Source: a virus
Reading direction: 5' to 3' (one strand)
Length of the DNA: 52,408 nt
IMG/VR virus record: IMGVR_UViG_3300034101_004850
Coordinates: 1 to 52,408 of that record
Within the stretch, counting starts at the first letter, position 1. The number at the start of each line of letters is the position of its first letter. Under the pieces are notes generated by a model that worked only from the letters and a program-made list of their open reading frames with translations, did not search any database and was not told the DNA's origin. The position numbers and the translations under genes were made by a program. This document shows positions 1-7,246 of the stretch, one piece after another.

Positions 1-333
1 GGCTACTGTGACTGTCTGGCCATCTACATTTGACTGAGCAAGGTTTTTAGCTTCCAGTGCTGCGGATTCTGCATCTACTGCATCATCGTAGGCATCATAT
101 GCATCGTCTTTAAGCTCCATAGCATTTGTTGCATATGTAAATTTATTTTCTGCTATGTCTATAAGATCTATAAAATCATCTTGATAAACTAAATTAGACA
201 CCTTACTATTAAGCTCTTCTATTTCTTGAGCGGCTAGGCTAAGTGGATCATCTCCGTGGGCAGGAGTAAGAAATACCCATCCAAACATTAAAATGGTGGC
301 TAATGATAATCTCCATGCTTTAGTCCTAGTCAA
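1..333 (-). CDS. Secreted protein with signal peptide, 3' end beyond window
   Basis: The gene starts at a TTG at 333 and stays open for 111 codons to the window edge, so its C-terminus is missing. The start is supported by a GTAGGAG ribosome site 7 nt upstream. The first 30 residues form a signal peptide: basic MTRTKAWR, a hydrophobic stretch, then a likely cleavage site after AHG. The mature part is acidic and Ala-rich (LSLAAQEIEELNSKVSNLV and repeats of DDAYDAYDDAVDAE), which suggests a coiled coil. I do not recognise a family. It is the last gene seen in the transcription direction and has its own extended -10 promoter just upstream. A secreted or surface role in the host is inference. Confidence 0.6.
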   Translation of the reverse strand, partial: MTRTKAWRLSLATILMFGWVFLTPAHGDDPLSLAAQEIEELNSKVSNLVYQDDFIDLIDIAENKFTYATNAMELKDDAYDAYDDAVDAESAALEAKNLAQSNVDGQTVTVA

Positions 334-369
334 TTATAACTCCTACATAACATACCTTGTTATATAGTA

Positions 370-378
370 ATTATACCA
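370..378 (-). promoter_or_regulatory. Extended -10 promoter for the secreted-protein gene
   Basis: On the minus strand this reads TGG TATAAT, a perfect -10 hexamer preceded by the TGn extension. No good -35 lies 16-18 nt upstream, which is usual for extended -10 promoters. Transcription would start near 363 and give a leader of about 30 nt containing the GTAGGAG ribosome site. Confidence 0.45.
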
Positions 379-384
379 CTTTAA

Positions 385-573
385 CTATTTAGGATTATCT
401 GTTTTATAAAACCCATTACCTTTAAATTGTATGCCAAACGGGGTGAAGTGTCTTACCATATTTGATTCACATTCAACACATGTATATCCTGGGTCATCTT
501 CGGTAATTGATCTATTTACTGACATTAATGCATGTGCTTCATCATATGAGCATTTGTATTCGTATACTGGCAT
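385..573 (-). CDS. FmdB-like small zinc-ribbon protein
   Basis: This 62-aa protein begins MPVYEYKC, the usual opening of FmdB-type putative regulatory zinc-ribbon proteins. The metal site would use Cys8 and the later CVEC pair, and the C-terminal FGIQFKGNGFYKTD segment also matches that family. The biochemical role of the family is not well defined; DNA binding or regulation is only the usual annotation. There is no Shine-Dalgarno sequence. Instead a TATAAT box ends 6 nt before the ATG, so the message is probably leaderless. The gene lies just downstream of an SGNH-hydrolase-like gene whose stop codon overlaps this promoter's -35 element. Confidence 0.75.
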   Translation of the reverse strand: MPVYEYKCSYDEAHALMSVNRSITEDDPGYTCVECESNMVRHFTPFGIQFKGNGFYKTDNPK

Positions 574-579
574 AATAAT

Positions 580-608
580 ATTATATCAAATGTATCTTAA
601 AATGTTAA
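580..608 (-). promoter_or_regulatory. Leaderless-type promoter for the FmdB-like gene
   Basis: The minus strand reads TTAACA (603-608), a 17-nt spacer and TATAAT (580-585), followed by 6 nt and then the ATG at 573. That spacing would place the transcription start on the A of the ATG. The -35 box overlaps the stop codon of the upstream gene. Five of six -35 bases and all six -10 bases match the sigma-A consensus. Confidence 0.6.
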
Positions 609-1633
609 GTATTATTGCTAGCATCTTTTTGATTTTTTTGAATTTTTTCTGTATATAAAGATGAATAGTAATATGGATCTAATTCTTTAATAAAGATATC
701 AGCTATTACACTACTTGCCGCTGACCCATAATGCAGACCGTCCCTTGCTGAATGCCAGTAAGGCTCATTATTTTTATTGTTATACCTATTGTTAAATTTT
801 TCTATTTCAATCTTGTATTGTTTTTCTAAAAAATCCATTCTTCCGAATTTTTCATCTGGTGGATTTACCGCAATGCTAGCTAAATTTTCATCAATTTTAA
901 AAAAATTATTAAACCCTCCATCCATATACATTTTGCTTTCTGGTCTTTCCCAGGTAGTCCATAACAATTTGATTCCAGATAGAATACACACTTCTTCAAG
1001 AAGTGATAGCAAAATAAAATTGATAAGCAGTTTATCTTCATGTATATAATTGTTTAAATAATACTTTCTCTCTTTTTCAAATTTAGCATTAGGAATATAC
1101 AAGTCAAATTCATTTTCATCTTTATTAAATGACATTACCCTAGATGATTCTGGTAAAAACAAGAATATGTAGTCTGGCTTCGTGCCCCTCTTTATAAAAG
1201 CAATAGTGTTCTTTACAATAAGCTCAATACTAGATCCATTGACAGAAATATTGTAAAAATCAACTTTCTTTCCCTCATGCATAAGAGCAACCCTATCTGA
1301 AAGTTTTTTATACCAGGTGTTTTCTTCTGGTAGACCGACTCCAAGTGTTTGCGAGCACCCACCAAATAAAATATTTATATTATTTTTATCAAATTCATCA
1401 AAGTCTTTTCCTCTAAAACCCTGAGAGTTAATTTGATATTCAAAGCTATCTCCAGAGACTACATCTCGTTCATATAAAAACAAGTACTTTGAATAAAAAT
1501 ATTTGCCTTTTTTATAAAAAGAATTATTTTCTTTATTAAAGTTATCCTTGTCTATTAAATTTTTTGAAAAAAAATTATTTGGCATAATAGAATTTTTTAC
1601 AGTATTAGAATAAAATTTTTTATTAACCAACAT
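605..1633 (-). CDS. SGNH/GDSL-hydrolase-like protein 1
   Basis: The 342-aa protein has the blocks of an SGNH hydrolase: a nucleophile block GGCSQTLGVG near residue 92, an Asn in NISVNGSS, a hydrophobic strand ending FLFLPESSR, and a late DGLHYG block that would hold the catalytic Asp and His. Members are esterases or acyltransferases, often acting on O-acetylated glycans. I chose the ATG at 1633 because it shares one base with the stop of the preceding gene (TAATG) and has GGGGAAG upstream; an in-frame ATG ten codons earlier overlaps that gene further. It is a paralogue of the protein at 2683-3612. The substrate is unknown. Confidence 0.55.
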   Translation of the reverse strand: MLVNKKFYSNTVKNSIMPNNFFSKNLIDKDNFNKENNSFYKKGKYFYSKYLFLYERDVVSGDSFEYQINSQGFRGKDFDEFDKNNINILFGGCSQTLGVGLPEENTWYKKLSDRVALMHEGKKVDFYNISVNGSSIELIVKNTIAFIKRGTKPDYIFLFLPESSRVMSFNKDENEFDLYIPNAKFEKERKYYLNNYIHEDKLLINFILLSLLEEVCILSGIKLLWTTWERPESKMYMDGGFNNFFKIDENLASIAVNPPDEKFGRMDFLEKQYKIEIEKFNNRYNNKNNEPYWHSARDGLHYGSAASSVIADIFIKELDPYYYSSLYTEKIQKNQKDASNNT

Positions 1634-1836
1634 TACTTTCTTCCCCATTTTATATAGTTCCATCCACGCTCATGCACGTAGTAAATGAATATTTTAACTA
1701 CTGTCTCCCAAAACGCGATTGCGCTTGATAGCGTAGCGCTCCTTGTAAAAATATAAACTATAATAAATGAAGAAAGAGTTCCCCATATACGATAACTAAG
1801 TGCCTTTGCAAATGACCTAGCCTTGGTTACTGTCAT
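1633..1836 (-). CDS. DUF2061-type small membrane protein
   Basis: The 67-aa product starts MTVTKARSFAKALSYRIWGT and ends YYVHERGWNYIKWGRK, the two signature ends of the DUF2061 family. Between them are two hydrophobic segments (SSFIIVYIFTR and an Ala/Ile-rich helix), so a two-pass inner-membrane protein is expected. The family has no established function. The start at 1836 has GGAG three bases upstream. A longer in-frame start at 1884 would only translate the other frame of the overlapping 35-aa gene, so I rejected it. The gene overlaps its upstream neighbour by 20 nt and touches the next gene at TAATG. Confidence 0.75.
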   Translation of the reverse strand: MTVTKARSFAKALSYRIWGTLSSFIIVYIFTRSATLSSAIAFWETVVKIFIYYVHERGWNYIKWGRK

Positions 1837-1924
1837 CAGCTCCACCCCATTTTTTATCAACAAAGTAGACAGCAATACCAGCAATTATAAGTGAAACAAC
1901 AATAGCAATAGCATTCTCTAACAT
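1817..1924 (-). CDS. 35-aa single-pass membrane protein
   Basis: A small gene starts at the ATG directly after the TAA of the kinase/nucleotidyltransferase gene and ends at a TAG inside the DUF2061 gene. The product is MLENAIAIVVSLIIAGIAVY, then a basic FVDKKW and a polar tail. That is one transmembrane helix followed by a short positively charged cytoplasmic-type tail. It overlaps the DUF2061 start by 20 nt, so the two are probably translated together. Size and layout resemble phage holin-like or membrane-anchoring peptides, but there is no endolysin gene next to it. The function is unknown. Confidence 0.55.
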   Translation of the reverse strand: MLENAIAIVVSLIIAGIAVYFVDKKWGGADDSNQG

Positions 1925-2686
1925 TTATATGCCCATTTCCTTACGCTTTTGTGTAGCAGAAATAGCATGAATATCTGCACCTAAATCTACTTGTTCAATC
2001 TTGTATCCAACATCTCTTCCGTATACAATGTTAGTAATGTTAGGTAGTCTTAATACTAATGCTCCATCCATGAAATCATCCTTAGCAATATATTCTTTTA
2101 CCTGATCAAATGTGAGAGGATCCTTCTCACTTGTGTTGTATGTGTTACGTACACCAAGAAGAACCTGATCTGTTCTCTTTCCCGCCTCTTTATAAAGTGC
2201 GTGATGTCCTTCATGCCAAGGCTGGTATCTTCCAAGCATTAATGTTGTTGGGGCAGACCAATCATGTAGATTAAACTTATCAATAATCCTTGAAGCTTTT
2301 GCTTCTGGGTCAAGGTTGTGACTGATAAAGGAAACATCGGCATTAATTGGTCTCTCAAACATCCTATTTGTATCTTCAAAACGACCTTCAGCAAGTGTGT
2401 CCATAAATACCAAGATGTCTGGCTTGCCAAATGCTGTACGAGTCAGCTCTGTTGGGCATACAAAATCTACAATTACTGGAGCAACACCTTGCTTAGAGAT
2501 AAGTCTTGCCATTTCTCCCATGCGTCGTGCTTGCTCAATTCTATCTTCAGGACTAAACCCTAGATCAGAGTTTACTGTTGCACGAACTTCATCTGCATTA
2601 AGATGAATAGCGTTAATACGCTCTTTTAGAGCTTTTGCTAGTTCTGTTTTTCCAGAACCAGGCAGGCCAATAATTTGAATTATCAT
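1925..2686 (-). CDS. APS-kinase-like / nucleotidyltransferase fusion protein
   Basis: The 253-aa protein has two domains. Residues 1 to about 145 are a P-loop kinase: GLPGSGKT at 7-14, LNADEVR near 34, and DLGFSPEDR...RRMGEMA, which closely follows adenylylsulfate kinase (CysC). Residues about 148-253 are a small HxGH nucleotidyltransferase: GRYQPWHEGH and ISATQKRKEM, as in NMN or cytidylyl transferases (GRFQPFHxGH and ISxTxxR). Such a protein could phosphorylate a small molecule and then activate it as a nucleotide conjugate. Substrates cannot be read from the sequence. It overlaps the upstream SGNH-like gene by 4 nt and is followed directly by a small membrane protein gene. Confidence 0.75.
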   Translation of the reverse strand: MIIQIIGLPGSGKTELAKALKERINAIHLNADEVRATVNSDLGFSPEDRIEQARRMGEMARLISKQGVAPVIVDFVCPTELTRTAFGKPDILVFMDTLAEGRFEDTNRMFERPINADVSFISHNLDPEAKASRIIDKFNLHDWSAPTTLMLGRYQPWHEGHHALYKEAGKRTDQVLLGVRNTYNTSEKDPLTFDQVKEYIAKDDFMDGALVLRLPNITNIVYGRDVGYKIEQVDLGADIHAISATQKRKEMGI

Positions 2687-3612
2687 TCTATACCCAAAGC
2701 TTTCTTTATTGCCTCCGCAAGGTGCAAATTGCTATGCATTCCAAAGTGACCAATTTTTCTACCTTCAATAAAATCTGAAGCTCTATAAAATTGTGGGTGA
2801 TCCTTATGCTCGCTATGGCATTCAAGGCTCTTTTCATATTCAGTAATATACTTAGTTTCTCTTGGGTAGTCCCATGTAAAAAAATTAGGCTTTGTTTTTT
2901 GCATATACTCAAGAAGTGAGTTGGCGTAGTCGTCTTCTTCAAAAACTCTATACTCTCGTTCCCATATAGTATATTTAAAGTTTATGCCAAACATCTCGCA
3001 GTAAGTTTCTAAAATATCAATAAAAGTATGCGTAAAGTATCTGGTAACATCTTTTGTGAGCAAATCATTTGGGTCATATGGTGCCGTCAAATATTCTTTA
3101 AAATTTTCATCATGAGGGTCACTTAAAATTATGCTCGCTACGTCATCATTTATAAGAGTGTAAGTTTTTTCTTTATTTGATATATGCCACCTTCCATCCT
3201 CTAATGGAAACTCCATTCTGGAAGATGGGAAGACAGCAACTACATTCTTTGGATTACCAAACATTTTAACATATTGAAAAAACTTTATTACTTGACCCAT
3301 TGCGCTATCACCATTAGATGCTATTGAGTTTATAGTTTTTATATTTTCAGACCTTAGCATTTCTGGCCATGTTGATTCTATTGGAAGCCCATGGCCCCAA
3401 GTATTTGAACATCCCAACGCCAATAGATCGACGTTTTTTTGAAACTCATCAAAGCTTCTGTATCCAAACTCATTTATGTTATAGTTTATCTCGCCATGGT
3501 TCCAACTCGATCTTGGATCAAGTGAGTTTCTGTCTAGCCTGCTAGAAATAAAGTTTTTATTTTGTTTATTTTGAGCAAAGCGTATAAAATTGTCCTCTTC
3601 ATTTTCTTTCAT
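2683..3612 (-). CDS. SGNH/GDSL-hydrolase-like protein 2
   Basis: The 309-aa product is related to the protein at 605-1633. It has a nucleophile block ALGCSNTWGHGLPIESTW near residue 65, an Asn block (INSIASNGDS), the strand FPSSRMEFP and a late GHFGMHSN block with a candidate catalytic His. An SGNH-fold esterase or acyltransferase is likely; the missing clear Asp-x-x-His pair makes activity less certain. The ATG at 3612 is preferred over upstream in-frame ATGs because AAAAGGAG lies 5 nt before it. It overlaps the kinase/nucleotidyltransferase gene by 4 nt, so the two are probably co-translated. Confidence 0.5.
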   Translation of the reverse strand: MKENEEDNFIRFAQNKQNKNFISSRLDRNSLDPRSSWNHGEINYNINEFGYRSFDEFQKNVDLLALGCSNTWGHGLPIESTWPEMLRSENIKTINSIASNGDSAMGQVIKFFQYVKMFGNPKNVVAVFPSSRMEFPLEDGRWHISNKEKTYTLINDDVASIILSDPHDENFKEYLTAPYDPNDLLTKDVTRYFTHTFIDILETYCEMFGINFKYTIWEREYRVFEEDDYANSLLEYMQKTKPNFFTWDYPRETKYITEYEKSLECHSEHKDHPQFYRASDFIEGRKIGHFGMHSNLHLAEAIKKALGIE

Positions 3613-3658
3613 TTTTCTCCTTTTTACCATCTTTAGTGGCCACATTCCATCTATCATA

Positions 3659-3667
3659 AATATACCA
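3659..3667 (-). promoter_or_regulatory. Possible extended -10 promoter upstream of SGNH-like gene 2
   Basis: The minus strand reads TGG TATATT, five of six -10 bases plus the TGn extension, in the short gap between two SGNH-like genes. Transcription would start near 3652, giving a leader of about 40 nt. No convincing -35 is visible. Confidence 0.25.
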
Positions 3668-3668
3668 A

Positions 3669-4421
3669 CTATCCAATAAACCTTGAAATTATATTAGTCA
3701 GAATTTTGTCATAATATTTAGGAGTTAAGTGATCATTGTATGCCATATTTATTGGTTTTTTAAATTGCATATCTGGCTCTATCCATTCAGAATTAAGAAT
3801 TTCAGAAATATTAATTGGCAAATCTAGACCAGAAGACAGACATTTGTTCTTTAGATTTTCAGTAAATTCTAAATGATAAGAGTATCTATCTTCAAACTGT
3901 ATGTCTGGGTCACTTGCAAAGTTTGACCATCTCGCTGTTGCTACAACTAAAAATTGTGGCATAGGATTTATAAATACTATTTTAGACTTTTTAAACTTCT
4001 TAATAGTTTTTTCTACATATGCATCAACAACCTGCTCGGTATTTTTATAATTATTTAGACCAGTTTGAGGAAGCCAGTTCTTTATATCTATGTAGCCGTA
4101 CCATGGCATAACAATGCTTTCTTCGCTATCCCACTCAGAAGTATAACCATAAAAATCATAATCCAGATTTAATGCAGATCTACCTGGTGTGCTTGCTATA
4201 GTAATGCTTCCATCTTCAGATTTTATAGATGCTAGTATAGATGACATTCCATGAAGAATTTTATTTCCATTTTCATCTATATGGTCAACAACTTTGTCGT
4301 AATACTCTGAAGTTACAGTTGAAAATTCTCTGTTGGGCACGTATTTATTGTGCATATTTTCAAATAGCACATTTGCCATTTTCCCAGCATGAGAATCTCC
4401 TGTTATATATAAGGACTTCAT
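3669..4421 (-). CDS. SGNH-hydrolase-like protein 3
   Basis: The 250-aa protein opens MKSLYITGDSHAGKM, with a GDSH nucleophile block at residues 8-11 right after a beta strand. It ends with NDHLTPKYYDKILTN, a good candidate for the catalytic Asp-x-x-His block. This is the SGNH pattern seen in glycan O-acetyl transferases and esterases. It is more distant from the other two SGNH-like proteins here than they are from each other. No signal peptide is visible, so it should act in the host cytoplasm or on the virion. The ribosome site is weak, and the 45-bp upstream gap is AT-rich with inverted repeats. Confidence 0.5.
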   Translation of the reverse strand: MKSLYITGDSHAGKMANVLFENMHNKYVPNREFSTVTSEYYDKVVDHIDENGNKILHGMSSILASIKSEDGSITIASTPGRSALNLDYDFYGYTSEWDSEESIVMPWYGYIDIKNWLPQTGLNNYKNTEQVVDAYVEKTIKKFKKSKIVFINPMPQFLVVATARWSNFASDPDIQFEDRYSYHLEFTENLKNKCLSSGLDLPINISEILNSEWIEPDMQFKKPINMAYNDHLTPKYYDKILTNIISRFIG

Positions 4422-4466
4422 TGATACACCGATCTTTATATTTTAGCTAATTAGTTTTAACTAAAA

Positions 4467-5306
4467 TTAATCTTTATTAGGATTGTATGAGGAGACAATT
4501 GTGTACTCCGATGGGAATTTTGTTGTTGTTGGAAGAGCATTTAATTTCTTCTCTTCCATTTCTTTTTTCAACTTTTCTGGTGGCTCCCACTGAAACCCTA
4601 TAGGCTCAAGCCAAGGACCATTTATTCCGCCGTTTGCCCAACGCTCTTCATTCTCTTTTGTTCCATAAATAGGGAATGTTCCTGGATTTTTTTCAACTGG
4701 CAATACAAAATTTGAAAATGCGTATCTAGTTCCAGAAGTAATTTCATGAACACCATGAGAATAATCATCATGTGCTCCATGTATTACAAGATCTCCTCTT
4801 CCTGGACTAACTCGTAATTCATTTTTTTCTATAAGTGGTTTATTGTCTCCAACCCACTTACCTTCTTTGTTTACATGTGGGTAGAATACGTCTCCGCCCT
4901 CCCAATTTCCAAAGTATACGATGGCACCGTAATGCAAAACGCAGCAGGTGTTCCACGTATCCATTCCAGTAAGATCTTGCTCCATCGATTCACCTGGGCT
5001 GTCTGAGTGAATAAACATTTCGTCGCCAGCCTGAGTTGTCAAAAGGGTAATCTGAGGATGTATGCAGTATTCTGGAAGAAGCAACTCATTCATTTTGCAC
5101 CAAACATCATAAAGCTGCGGAATTCTTGGAGAAGTTTTTCCATGATACCAATCAATTAGGTTATCTGCAAAAAAGCTTTTTTTAGCTTGGTGTTCCCAAG
5201 GCTTCATCAAACCTTCTATGAGTTTGCAGGTCTCCTCATCAATAAAATTTCTATATATAAAAACCTTATCGGCTAGCTTTTCTACATTTGGATTATCTTG
5301 AAACAC
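4467..5306 (-). CDS. 2OG-Fe(II) oxygenase 1 (prolyl-4-hydroxylase-like)
   Basis: The 279-aa protein carries the iron and 2-oxoglutarate ligands of the double-stranded beta-helix dioxygenases: H100-x-D102 (FIHSDS), H184 in DYSHGVHEI and R194 in SGTRYAFSNF. The spacing matches the HxD...HxVxxVxxGxR layout of P4H-like enzymes. These couple oxidation of 2-oxoglutarate to hydroxylation of a protein, nucleotide or small molecule. The C-terminal 60 residues are charged and may be an extension outside the core. It overlaps the upstream gene by 14 nt. It is one of four such enzymes in this window. The substrate is unknown. Confidence 0.75.
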   Translation of the reverse strand: MFQDNPNVEKLADKVFIYRNFIDEETCKLIEGLMKPWEHQAKKSFFADNLIDWYHGKTSPRIPQLYDVWCKMNELLLPEYCIHPQITLLTTQAGDEMFIHSDSPGESMEQDLTGMDTWNTCCVLHYGAIVYFGNWEGGDVFYPHVNKEGKWVGDNKPLIEKNELRVSPGRGDLVIHGAHDDYSHGVHEITSGTRYAFSNFVLPVEKNPGTFPIYGTKENEERWANGGINGPWLEPIGFQWEPPEKLKKEMEEKKLNALPTTTKFPSEYTIVSSYNPNKD

Positions 5307-5829
5307 TAAATTCTCCCCCTAATATTTTTTCTTTGTTGGCAACCAACGTAGTATACATTGTAGCATTATAACGTTTTGAAAGCATTCCCACAAGAGGATT
5401 TTGGCTTAAAAAGCCAGGATTTGATAAAATCATAGTATCTAGCCATGGAAGCTGCTTGTCAAAATCTTCGGCTCTTTCGCATAACTCAATTATTGTATCA
5501 AAAAAATGTTCATTCATTGTATGAAAAAACTCTAAATGTCTTACTATAGAGATCAAAATTTCATTCTCTTCATCAGCCGTAACTGAATCAAGCTTTCCGA
5601 CTGTTTTAACCAATATCTCTTCTAATCTAACCCCGTAATGAATCATCATATCAATTTCATCTTTTGTGGCAGAAGACATTCTGTTAACAAAAACTTTGCA
5701 CCAGTAATTATTTGGGTTATTCTCATAAAGCGTATGCCACAGACTTTTCCTTGGATTTACTAAGTTATGCTTTAAAGTAACTTCATTTGTTATTTTTGGC
5801 AAAAGCTCGTTATCGCTATAGATCTTCAA
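5293..5829 (-). CDS. Hypothetical protein, helical, 178 aa
   Basis: I do not recognise this protein. It is largely helical by composition, with no Cys-rich motif, P-loop or membrane segment. Its C-terminal end reads LGGEFSVSR. The gene starts inside the preceding gene (14-nt overlap at 5816-5829) and ends inside the 2OG oxygenase gene (14 nt), so the three are very likely one translational unit. A role as partner or substrate carrier for the oxygenase is possible, but only position suggests it. Confidence 0.6.
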   Translation of the reverse strand: MKIYSDNELLPKITNEVTLKHNLVNPRKSLWHTLYENNPNNYWCKVFVNRMSSATKDEIDMMIHYGVRLEEILVKTVGKLDSVTADEENEILISIVRHLEFFHTMNEHFFDTIIELCERAEDFDKQLPWLDTMILSNPGFLSQNPLVGMLSKRYNATMYTTLVANKEKILGGEFSVSR

Positions 5830-6121
5830 GCGGAATTATCCCCATTCTTTTTGCAGCATCATATCCTTCTTCTGTAAATATCATAGTTGCCTCTAAATTT
5901 TCATTATAGTCAACACTCATCAAATTACTTTCAAGTAGGTCTAGCAATCCGTCTTCAACGTATTCTTCGTGGGCGTACCATAATTCTGGAGCGAGGTCCT
6001 TAGTGACTTCTTCATTTATTTCAAAAAGGACCTCGCCATACTCGTCATAGCCAGCAAACTTGATCGCACCTATTTCTAGATAATATTCTATTTTTTTAAG
6101 TGAATCTTCTTCTTCGCTCAC
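5816..6121 (-). CDS. Hypothetical acidic protein, 101 aa
   Basis: A GTG start at 6121 is preceded by AGAGGATCCA, a good ribosome site. The product is strongly acidic (many Glu and Asp) with a short repeated look of strand and helix: AIKFAGYDEYGEVLFEIN and later ATMIFTEEGYDAAKRMG. The second segment resembles the last helix of small winged-helix folds, but I cannot assign a family. It sits between ahpD and an unknown gene and overlaps the latter by 14 nt. Confidence 0.55.
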   Translation of the reverse strand: MSEEEDSLKKIEYYLEIGAIKFAGYDEYGEVLFEINEEVTKDLAPELWYAHEEYVEDGLLDLLESNLMSVDYNENLEATMIFTEEGYDAAKRMGIIPLEDL

Positions 6122-6141
6122 TGGATCCTCTATTCTTACAG

Positions 6142-6681
6142 TTAGTGTGGCTTAGGCCACAAAGACGTTGGTGCATTTAGAATCTTAGCAACCGAATTAA
6201 TAACCGATGCAATTCTCCCAATGTCTCTCAATTGCTCAACAGAAAGTCCTTCTTGCTTTAATGTTTCGTAATGTGCTTTAACACAAAAATGACACTTTCC
6301 TATAATTGAAGATATAAGTGAGTACGCTTCAAACTTTAGTTTTGTTGTGCCACCGTGAGATGAAATTGAATTCATTCTAAGCTGAGCTGGCAAACCTTTT
6401 AGGTTGGAGTCACCAGTCATTTCAACATAAGGATACCAAACATTGTTCTGAGCCATTAGTGACGCTGCTGTAAAAGCAGCATCTCTTTCAACTAAATCAG
6501 TTACGCAATCCTTTATAAATGCCGTCAGCTTATCATTGCCAGTAGAAAAAGCTGCTGATAGTGAAAGTGCTGTTGCAAATTCTGGATCCAAGGTGCTTCT
6601 ATTGATAACTGCGTCTAGATTTAAAGCTATATCTTTAGCATACTCTGGCAGTGTACCTTTTACTTGATCTACCCACATCAT
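6142..6681 (-). CDS. ahpD: AhpD-like alkyl hydroperoxidase
   Basis: The 179-aa protein has the length and layout of actinobacterial AhpD, including LPEYAKDIALNL near the start. AhpD reduces AhpC through its CxxC pair, taking electrons from lipoylated host enzymes. Here the pair is C130/C133 with E118 and H137, the same numbering as I recall for Mycobacterium tuberculosis AhpD. In that enzyme residue 132 is His, while here the motif is C-H-F-C, so position 132 is Phe and a His sits at 131. The gene overlaps ahpC by 4 nt (ATGA), so the two are co-translated. Confidence 0.9.
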   Translation of the reverse strand: MMWVDQVKGTLPEYAKDIALNLDAVINRSTLDPEFATALSLSAAFSTGNDKLTAFIKDCVTDLVERDAAFTAASLMAQNNVWYPYVEMTGDSNLKGLPAQLRMNSISSHGGTTKLKFEAYSLISSIIGKCHFCVKAHYETLKQEGLSVEQLRDIGRIASVINSVAKILNAPTSLWPKPH

Positions 6682-7214
6682 AGTGTTTCTCCCCCTAAAG
6701 GTCTATTGCAAGCACATAATTCGCCTGTCTGAAGTGCATCTAGAACACGAAGAGCTTCTGGTGCATTTCTTCCAACATCTAAATTGTTAACAGTTACATG
6801 CTGAATTGTATTCTCTGGATCGACAATAAATGTTGCACGGTATGTTACTCCTGACGAATGATGAATCCCCAAGTCGCTTGCTAGCTGGTGTGCTGTGTCT
6901 GCAAATGACCATGAGTTTGTCTTGCGAAGATCGTCGTGTGCGTTGCGCCATGCAATTTTACAAAATTCATTATCGACTGATCCTACCATTAAAACTGCAT
7001 CTCTATCGTTAAAATCATTTACCAATGCATCATAAGCAACAATTTCTGTTGGACAAACAAATGTAAAATCTTTTGGATAAAATACAATTACTTTCCATTT
7101 CCCAGGAAATGAATCTTGGTTTAGCACTTCAAACGATGAGTCATCATATGTTAGTGCTCCTGGCTTTACACCAGTTACCGCAAAATTTCCTAATACATCT
7201 CCTACTGTTTTCAT
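6678..7214 (-). CDS. ahpC: AhpC-type 2-Cys peroxiredoxin
   Basis: The 178-aa peroxiredoxin reduces hydrogen peroxide, organic peroxides and peroxynitrite. The peroxidatic cysteine is C54 in KDFTFVCPTE, and the C-terminal ELCACN holds C167 and C169. Three cysteines with this spacing are a known feature of M. tuberculosis AhpC (C61, C174, C176), which works with AhpD. VLRVLDALQTGELCACN is also close to the mycobacterial sequence as I remember it. The ATG at 7214 has AAGGAG 6 nt upstream. It lies directly after three tRNA genes and is coupled to ahpD by an ATGA overlap. No AhpF is present. Confidence 0.95.
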   Translation of the reverse strand: MKTVGDVLGNFAVTGVKPGALTYDDSSFEVLNQDSFPGKWKVIVFYPKDFTFVCPTEIVAYDALVNDFNDRDAVLMVGSVDNEFCKIAWRNAHDDLRKTNSWSFADTAHQLASDLGIHHSSGVTYRATFIVDPENTIQHVTVNNLDVGRNAPEALRVLDALQTGELCACNRPLGGETL

Positions 7215-7246
7215 TTCTTCTCCTTATGTAAGTGGGTACAACCCCG

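Noticed and set aside
1837-1884. Longer start for the DUF2061 gene
   Set aside because: The added residues translate the overlapping 35-aa membrane gene in another frame; the ATG at 1836 has GGAG upstream and begins where the family usually begins.
4430-4466. AT-rich inverted repeat between the 2OG oxygenase and the third SGNH-like gene
   Set aside because: All A-T pairing and no T-run in the transcription direction; too weak to call a terminator.
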